From: an uncultured Ignavibacteria bacterium
GTDB taxonomy: Bacteria; Bacteroidota; Ignavibacteria; Tepidaquicellales; Tepidaquicellaceae
Length of the DNA: 38,387 bases
Reading direction: 5' to 3'
Assembly: GCA_937872315.1 (NCBI GenBank)
Contig: CALMST010000081.1
Coordinates: 1-38,387 of the forward strand
The notes under the pieces are model-generated. The model worked only from the letters and a program-made list of their open reading frames with translations. It was not told the DNA's origin and made no database searches. This document shows, piece by piece, positions 33,872 to 38,387 of the stretch. The position numbers were made by a program, and so were the translations under genes. Numbering within the stretch: the first letter of the stretch is position 1; each line of letters starts with the position of its first letter.

Positions 33872-35743
33872 TCACAAAATATATTTCCCTCTCTTCACAT
33901 ACTTCGTATGAAGCAGTTTATGCGATAACTTTCCTCCCGGTCCGTCAGTAAGGAATTTATTATAAATATATTTAATTCTTGGATTCTCATGTGACTTCCT
34001 TACCGGCATAGTCGATTCTTCCGCATAGATAGCCCTGGCTCTTAATTTTCTTATTAGTTCCGAGGTCGGTATCGGCTGTCCGCCTCCTCCGATACATCCG
34101 CCCGGGCAAGCCATTATTTCAACGAAATGGTAACCTTCAAGCTCACCTCTGATCAGCATTTTCATTACATGATTTGCATTTGCCGTTCCGTGCGCTACTA
34201 TGAATTTTAATTCAACTCCTTCCAGATAACTGAATTCATCTTTACAGTTTTCGAGTTTAATTTTAGCTTCTTTTATTCCTTTCATACCGCGGCAGACATC
34301 AATGTTTAATCCTTCAAACGGAACAGGTCTTCCGGTCACTAATTCATATACAGTCCTTAACGCAGCTTCCATGACGCCGCCGGTAGCACCGAATATTAAA
34401 CCCGCGCCCGAAGCATCTCCAAACGGTTCATCAAAATTTGTTTTCGGAAGATCGGGTAATTTAAGACCCGCCTCTCGTATCATCTTAGCCATCTCTCTTG
34501 TGGTCAGTCCGTAATCAACATCTTTATATCCCGATGAATTCATCTCCGGTCTGTTGCATTCAAACTTCTTGGCGGCACATGGCATCAATGCAACTGTCAC
34601 AATGTCTTTCGGTTCGATACCGGATTCCTGAGCATAAAATGTTTTTATTACCGCTCCGAACATTTGCTGAGGGGATTTTGCCGTTGATAAGTATTCCAGT
34701 CTTTCGGGATAAAAATGCTCTATGAATTTTACCCAGCCGGGTGAGCATGAGGTAAACTGCGGGAGCTTTACACTTTTGTCTTTATCAACTATAACTTTTT
34801 TGAGCCTGCTAAGAAGCTCAGTGCCTTCTTCCATGATTGTCAGATCGGCAGAAAAATCAGTATCAAAGACCATGTCAAATCCCATTCGTTTGATCGCAGT
34901 ATTAAGCTGTCCTGTCATCGAAGTTCCGGCGGGTAATCCAAACTCTTCACCTATAGCTGCTCTCGGTGAAGGAGCTGTCTGCATTACTACATGTTTGGAC
35001 GGATCTTCAATTGCTTTCCAGATCTCGTCCGAAGGATCATTGGCATGGAGCGCTCCGGTCGGACATCTGTTGATACATTGTCCGCAGTTTATACATATTA
35101 CATCGGCAAGCGGTTTATCCATGAACGTTGATATCTTTGTATCGTAACCTCTGTTGATGGCTTCGAGAACGCCGACTTCCTGAAGATCTATGCATGTTCT
35201 CACACACCTTCTGCATAGAATGCATTTATCCATATCTCTGATGACTGCTGCCGAAGATTTATCGATCTCAAATCTCGGTTCGCATATGTGACCGAACTCA
35301 TAACTATCCACTCCGCATTCCCTGGCTATTGTCTGAAGTTCACAATTATTGTTTCTTACACATGAATAACATTCGCCGTAATGCTCGCTGAGAAGCAAGT
35401 CAGCCATATGCTTTCTTGCTTTTCTTACCTTGTCGGAAAATGTTTTAATTTTCAGGGGAGAGGTAATGGGAAAAGCGCAGGCAGCCTGCAGAGTTCTCAT
35501 GCCTTCAACTTCCACCATACACATTCTGCAGTTACCGGCAATGCAGAGATCTTCATGATAACATAATGTAGGAATGTAAACATTGTTCTCTCTGCATACA
35601 TCGAGTATGGATTTTCCAATATCAACTTTTAAATTAACTCCATTCAGCTCGACACTGATCTGAGCTCCGATCCCTGTTTTCGAAACAGGATCATCGACAT
35701 TCATCGGTCTCTGAGCTACGGGACTTCTTAATTCCTTTTTCAT
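33872..35743 (-). CDS. hydA: [FeFe]-hydrogenase catalytic subunit, NAD(H)-linked type (HydA)
   Basis: The protein has 623 residues. The N-terminal [2Fe-2S] domain has CYHEDLCIAGNCRMC..C. A His/Cys-ligated [4Fe-4S] site reads HYGECYSCVRNNNC, and two [4Fe-4S] clusters CILCRRCVRTC and CINCGQCINRCPTGAL follow. The H-cluster domain carries L2 MPCAAKKFE (C389) and L3 EIMACPGGCIGGGGQP (C546, C550). L1 reads TSCSPGW (C333, S334) where the textbook motif is TSCCPxW. It makes or oxidises H2 using electrons from the NuoE/NuoF-like subunits encoded directly upstream, all in the cytoplasm. The order NuoE-NuoF-HydA is that of trimeric HydABC hydrogenases. Maturases HydE/F/G are not in the window. Confidence 0.92.
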   Translation of the reverse strand: MKKELRSPVAQRPMNVDDPVSKTGIGAQISVELNGVNLKVDIGKSILDVCRENNVYIPTLCYHEDLCIAGNCRMCMVEVEGMRTLQAACAFPITSPLKIKTFSDKVRKARKHMADLLLSEHYGECYSCVRNNNCELQTIARECGVDSYEFGHICEPRFEIDKSSAAVIRDMDKCILCRRCVRTCIDLQEVGVLEAINRGYDTKISTFMDKPLADVICINCGQCINRCPTGALHANDPSDEIWKAIEDPSKHVVMQTAPSPRAAIGEEFGLPAGTSMTGQLNTAIKRMGFDMVFDTDFSADLTIMEEGTELLSRLKKVIVDKDKSVKLPQFTSCSPGWVKFIEHFYPERLEYLSTAKSPQQMFGAVIKTFYAQESGIEPKDIVTVALMPCAAKKFECNRPEMNSSGYKDVDYGLTTREMAKMIREAGLKLPDLPKTNFDEPFGDASGAGLIFGATGGVMEAALRTVYELVTGRPVPFEGLNIDVCRGMKGIKEAKIKLENCKDEFSYLEGVELKFIVAHGTANANHVMKMLIRGELEGYHFVEIMACPGGCIGGGGQPIPTSELIRKLRARAIYAEESTMPVRKSHENPRIKYIYNKFLTDGPGGKLSHKLLHTKYVKRGKYIL

Positions 35744-35766
35744 TATTTATATCAAAAATTCTTTAA

Positions 35767-36954
35767 TTAATTTTTACTGAATATTTCATCTTTAAAATTT
35801 TCAAGTATTGATAAGAAAGGATTCGGACTTGTCTGTCCGAGTCCGCATTTGGAAGCGATCTGCATTGTCCTGCCAAGATCTTTGAGCTTATCAATATACT
35901 CCGGTTTGTAATTTTTATTTTCAATCATTTCCACACCTTCTAGTAATCTCACATTCCCAATTCTGCATGGAGTACACTGGCCGCATGATTCTTCCACAAA
36001 AAATTTCATAAAGTTCTTGAGTACTTCAAGCATGCTCCTGTCTTTATTAAAGATCATTACCGAACCGCCTGTTGCAATATCCTCATAAGCAAGCGTTCTG
36101 TGAAATTCAGAAACCGGAAGACATACACCTGACGCGCCGCCGATCTGCATGGCTTTAGTATTTTCTGCGCCGGTGAGTTCTAATATTTCTTTTAAGGTCG
36201 TTCCCCATGAGACTTCATAAACACCTGGATACTTGCAGTCCCCGGACACGGATATCAGTTTCGATCCGGAAGAATTTTCTGTGCCGAATTTTCTGTACCA
36301 TTTGCTTCCTTTCATAATTATGTGCGGTACAGATGCCAGAGTCTCAACATTATTAACAGAAGTCGGGAATCCGAGATAGCCTGTATTTACAGGGTATGGC
36401 GGACGGTTTCGGGGTTCTCCTCTGTGTCCTTCGAGTGATTCGATCAAAGCAGTTTCTTCGCCGCATACATAAGCTCCCGCTCCAAGTATGATTTTAATAT
36501 CAAATTCCAGATCCTTACCGCAGATGTTTTTTCCGAGTAAATTTTCTTTTCTTAGCTTATCAATATAGTCTTCAAGAAATTCCTGTAAATATGAATACTC
36601 AGCTCTCAGATATACTATACCATTTTTCGCGCCGGCAGTATATCCGGCAATGATCATTCCTTCAAATACCAGCCATGGATATTCAAGCAGCAGAACTCTG
36701 TCTTTGAATGTACCCGGTTCGCCTTCGTCCGCATTACAGATAATGAATTTCTGCACCGCATTAGCCGCTGCTGTGAGCATCCATTTTGTAGAAACGGGAT
36801 ATCCCGCTCCGCCTCTGCCTTTAAGACCGGAATCTTTCATTTCAAACAGGATATCTTGGCGATCCATTTCAAGCGCTTTCTTTACCGACGAACCTTTTTC
36901 GTATTCTGAGAATAATACAGGTCCTGATCTGTTGATCTTACTTGAGTTATTCAT
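35767..36954 (-). CDS. hydB: NuoF-like NADH/FMN subunit of hydrogenase (HydB, short form)
   Basis: The protein has 395 residues. It has the NADH site GRGGAGYPVSTKW near residues 46-58, the FMN site NADEGEPGTFKDR, the SLBB-like GVYEVSWGTTLKEIL, and a [4Fe-4S] site ESCGQCTPCRIG plus a later Cys (SKCGLGQ). It moves electrons between NAD(H) and the iron-sulfur chain of HydA. It has the length of respiratory NuoF. It lacks both the N-terminal thioredoxin-like [2Fe-2S] domain and the C-terminal ferredoxin domain found in larger HydB proteins such as that of Thermotoga. The start overlaps the NuoE-like stop by 4 bp (ATGA), implying coupled translation. Confidence 0.92.
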   Translation of the reverse strand: MNNSSKINRSGPVLFSEYEKGSSVKKALEMDRQDILFEMKDSGLKGRGGAGYPVSTKWMLTAAANAVQKFIICNADEGEPGTFKDRVLLLEYPWLVFEGMIIAGYTAGAKNGIVYLRAEYSYLQEFLEDYIDKLRKENLLGKNICGKDLEFDIKIILGAGAYVCGEETALIESLEGHRGEPRNRPPYPVNTGYLGFPTSVNNVETLASVPHIIMKGSKWYRKFGTENSSGSKLISVSGDCKYPGVYEVSWGTTLKEILELTGAENTKAMQIGGASGVCLPVSEFHRTLAYEDIATGGSVMIFNKDRSMLEVLKNFMKFFVEESCGQCTPCRIGNVRLLEGVEMIENKNYKPEYIDKLKDLGRTMQIASKCGLGQTSPNPFLSILENFKDEIFSKN

Positions 36955-37424
36955 TTTAATTTTCTTATTAAATTTAATGCTGTCTCTTTATTAACTCTTT
37001 CATGGATCTTATCATTTATAAGTATCGAAGGACTTTTGTCGCACATTCCGAAACAGCTGGCATATTCGAGAGTAACTCTTCCGTCTTCAGTGGTCTGGTC
37101 AAATTCAATTCCGAGTTCATCCCTGAGTGCTTTGGCAATACCTTTGCTCCCGTGAAATTCGCAAATAATATTCTTGCAGACTCTTACAATGTTTCTCCCC
37201 GTGGGCTTATCATATAAAAAAGCATAAAAGGAAATAACACTGTTGACCTCGACAGGATGGATGCTAAGCAGACCGGCAACAACCTGCTGAGAGTATTCAT
37301 CTATGTAATGGAATTTTTTCTGAATTTCCTGAAGAATGGGAAGTAAGGATTTCCTTTCACTGCCCAGCTTTTTTACAAGTTCGCCTATAAATTCATTCCG
37401 TAAAAGTTTACCGGATTCACACAT
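36951..37424 (-). CDS. hydC: NuoE-like [2Fe-2S] subunit of hydrogenase (HydC)
   Basis: The protein has 157 residues from ATG 37424; a TTG two codons earlier is also open. It is a thioredoxin-like ferredoxin of the NuoE/24-kDa family. An N-terminal helical part (LLPILQEIQKKFHYIDEYS) precedes the [2Fe-2S] ligands in VCKNIICEF (C-x4-C) and SCFGMC (C-x3-C). It passes single electrons from the flavin of the NuoF-like subunit. The gene begins 6 bp after the receiver stop and overlaps the next gene by 4 bp, so all four genes probably form one operon. Confidence 0.93.
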   Translation of the reverse strand: MCESGKLLRNEFIGELVKKLGSERKSLLPILQEIQKKFHYIDEYSQQVVAGLLSIHPVEVNSVISFYAFLYDKPTGRNIVRVCKNIICEFHGSKGIAKALRDELGIEFDQTTEDGRVTLEYASCFGMCDKSPSILINDKIHERVNKETALNLIRKLK

Positions 37425-37430
37425 TTTCAA

Positions 37431-37811
37431 TTACTTATCCTTTCCGTTTAGATATTTTTCAATTGTCTTTAAAAGTAGCTCCGGCTCTGCAGGTTTATCT
37501 ATGAACTCTTCCGCGCCGATCATTTCATTTTTACCGAAATCAAAACCCAGCGCATTTGAAACAGACGAATAAATAATTACCGGTACATTGATTCCATTCT
37601 TTCTTAATTTTTTAAAGAAGAAAAATCCGTCGTCCGGATCATCCATCATAATGTCAAGTATTATAAGATCGGGTTTGTTTGCAGTTGCGGAATCGAATCC
37701 TTTTTCCGGATCATTTTCGGAATAGACCCTGTAGTTTTTTGATTCGAGAAGTAAGGTTAAAGCTTCAACTATATCAAGGTCGTCATCGATTATTAAGATT
37801 TTCTTGTCCAT
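37431..37811 (-). CDS. Receiver-only response regulator at head of hydrogenase operon
   Basis: The protein has 126 residues from ATG 37811, chosen because AGGA lies 7 nt upstream; the longer TTG start is less likely. It has the acidic pocket D9-D11, phosphoacceptor D53 in LIILDIMMDD, the Ser/Thr segment VIIYSSVS and Lys in FIDKPAE. There is no output domain. It is the first gene of the hydrogenase operon, so it may tie hydrogenase production or activity to a two-component signal. No kinase adjoins it. Confidence 0.9.
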   Translation of the reverse strand: MDKKILIIDDDLDIVEALTLLLESKNYRVYSENDPEKGFDSATANKPDLIILDIMMDDPDDGFFFFKKLRKNGINVPVIIYSSVSNALGFDFGKNEMIGAEEFIDKPAEPELLLKTIEKYLNGKDK

Positions 37812-37862
37812 TATTTTTCCTGAATTTTGCTTATTCAAAATTAAGGAATAATGAATTTATGT

Positions 37863-37882
37863 AGTATGATTGGAGTCATACT
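37863..37882. promoter_or_regulatory. Inverted repeat, candidate operator of hydrogenase operon
   Basis: The perfect 7-bp arms AGTATGA and TCATACT are separated by 6 bp and sit upstream of the first gene of the operon. The spacing is suited to a dimeric regulator. On the plus strand it is followed by TTTTT, but no plus-strand gene would need a terminator here. Confidence 0.4.
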
Positions 37883-37943
37883 TTTTGAAATTAATGAACA
37901 ATATTCAATGTGCAATGCTCTATCTGCTGTGCTGGATTTGAAG

Positions 37944-37980
37944 CAGTCCTGTCCAAAATGATTAATAAAAATTATTTTAA
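37944..37980. repeat. MITE-like repeat, partial copy D (left end only)
   Basis: CAGTCCTGTCCAAAATG followed by ATTAATAAAAATTA matches the left terminus of copy B with few differences. The hairpin and right end are missing. It is a truncated copy or solo end upstream of the hydrogenase operon. Confidence 0.65.
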
Positions 37981-38103
37981 TTGACCGCTTATGATCAACA
38001 GTAATTGATAATTTTTTTTTACCACGATTTATCACGAATAAATAGTATTACAATTTTTGGGAATGAGTAAAAATCTGTTTTAATCTGTGAATTGTCCTTC
38101 TTA

Positions 38104-38340
38104 CCAGAACGATTAATAAAAATTACTCTTTATCTGAATATAGAAAAATCCAACCGGCTTTCTTTTGAAAGATCAAAAGAAAGCCGGCAAAGAAAAATCT
38201 CCCTCTGGTGATAAATTGCCGGAAATTCATTCGCTTTGGCGGCAATTTATCACAGGAGGGTTGTTTTATTTCACAGCCCGGAATCTTTGATTCTGAAATG
38301 AATCTTAAACAAATATTAATTTTACAAAATGCTTTGGACA
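38104..38340. repeat. MITE-like repeat, copy C
   Basis: This copy shares the left part (CGATTAATAAAAATTACTC and onward) and right part (TTAATTTTACAAAATGCTTTGGAC) with copy A. It contains a perfect 14-bp stem CCGGCTTTCTTTTG / CAAAAGAAAGCCGG at about 38154-38187, and a perfect 12-bp stem GATAAATTGCCG / CGGCAATTTATC at about 38210-38251. The outermost left bases are diverged. No ORF in it is credible. Confidence 0.75.
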
Positions 38341-38387
38341 CCTTTAAAAAGGAATCTATCAAGAGAAAATAAAATACCTTTGAGTAA

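Larger units (their letters stand above)
37839..38103. other. Leader region of the hydrogenase operon
   Basis: No gene is seen. An inverted repeat AGTATGA-TTGGAG-TCATACT at 37863-37882 lies about 52 bp before the receiver start and is a candidate operator. Half a MITE-like repeat (37944-37980) and AT-rich sequence with CACGA-type short repeats (about 38022-38038) follow. Confidence 0.5.

Noticed and set aside
36951-37430. Complex I (nuo) operon assignment for the NuoE/NuoF-like genes
   Set aside because: The adjoining catalytic subunit has H-cluster motifs L2 and L3 and no other nuo genes follow, so a hydrogenase is the better call.

Overview
The window is AT-rich bacterial chromosome. It most resembles the Ignavibacteria/Chlorobi/Bacteroidota (FCB) group. 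The signs are: most genes have A-rich leaders with no Shine-Dalgarno; several starts have a Bacteroidota-like TAnnTTTG element; there is a TonB receptor with an N-terminal carboxypeptidase-regulatory domain; repeated 'ALERVR' sensor modules are typical of FCB kinases; and the core order yicC-gmk-rpoZ-coaBC is present. The lineage is inferred from gene content, not proven.

Region 1 (1-8421, minus strand) is a signalling cluster. It holds a 1629-residue cytoplasmic histidine kinase with seven tandem sensor modules, a second kinase with a SnoaL-like input domain and a nearly identical catalytic core, a lone receiver, and a receiver fused to an apparently active adenylate cyclase. The likely output is phosphorelay plus cAMP. 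Region 2 (8430-14300) is accessory. It contains a dead DUF433/DUF5615 toxin-antitoxin pair with five in-frame stops, a large cyclase-like/STAND ATPase/TPR protein whose cyclase residues look degenerate, hairpin-rich spacer DNA, a methyltransferase, a small MITE-like insertion with a 9-bp duplication, and a frameshifted SRPBCC gene beside it.

Region 3 (14350-22270, plus strand) is housekeeping: a DUF454 membrane protein, tRNA-Arg(CCT), an SDR reductase, a LOG-family protein, yicC, gmk, rpoZ, a terminator, coaBC, a family 4 uracil-DNA glycosylase, dnaB and a strong terminator. Region 4 (22290-28440, minus strand) holds a secreted HMA-like metal-binding protein, an unknown Asn/Lys-rich secreted protein, an M48 metalloprotease, an RsbU-type phosphatase, a YihY membrane protein and a histidine ammonia-lyase with an unusual Ser-Ser-Gly MIO tripeptide. 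Region 5 (28780-33560) has a palindromic operator candidate before a TonB-dependent receptor, an EamA transporter and a membrane histidine kinase.

Region 6 (33870-37811, minus strand) is a compact operon: receiver, NuoE-like, NuoF-like, and [FeFe]-hydrogenase catalytic subunit. This is an NAD(H)-linked trimeric hydrogenase with a short HydB and a variant L1 motif. Two more copies of the MITE-like repeat lie at the right end and one lies at the left end, so the same repeat family brackets the window.

The most interesting items are the seven-module kinase with its duplicated core, the MITE-like repeat family, the in-frame-stop-ridden toxin-antitoxin relic, and the hydrogenase operon with its receiver and atypical motif.
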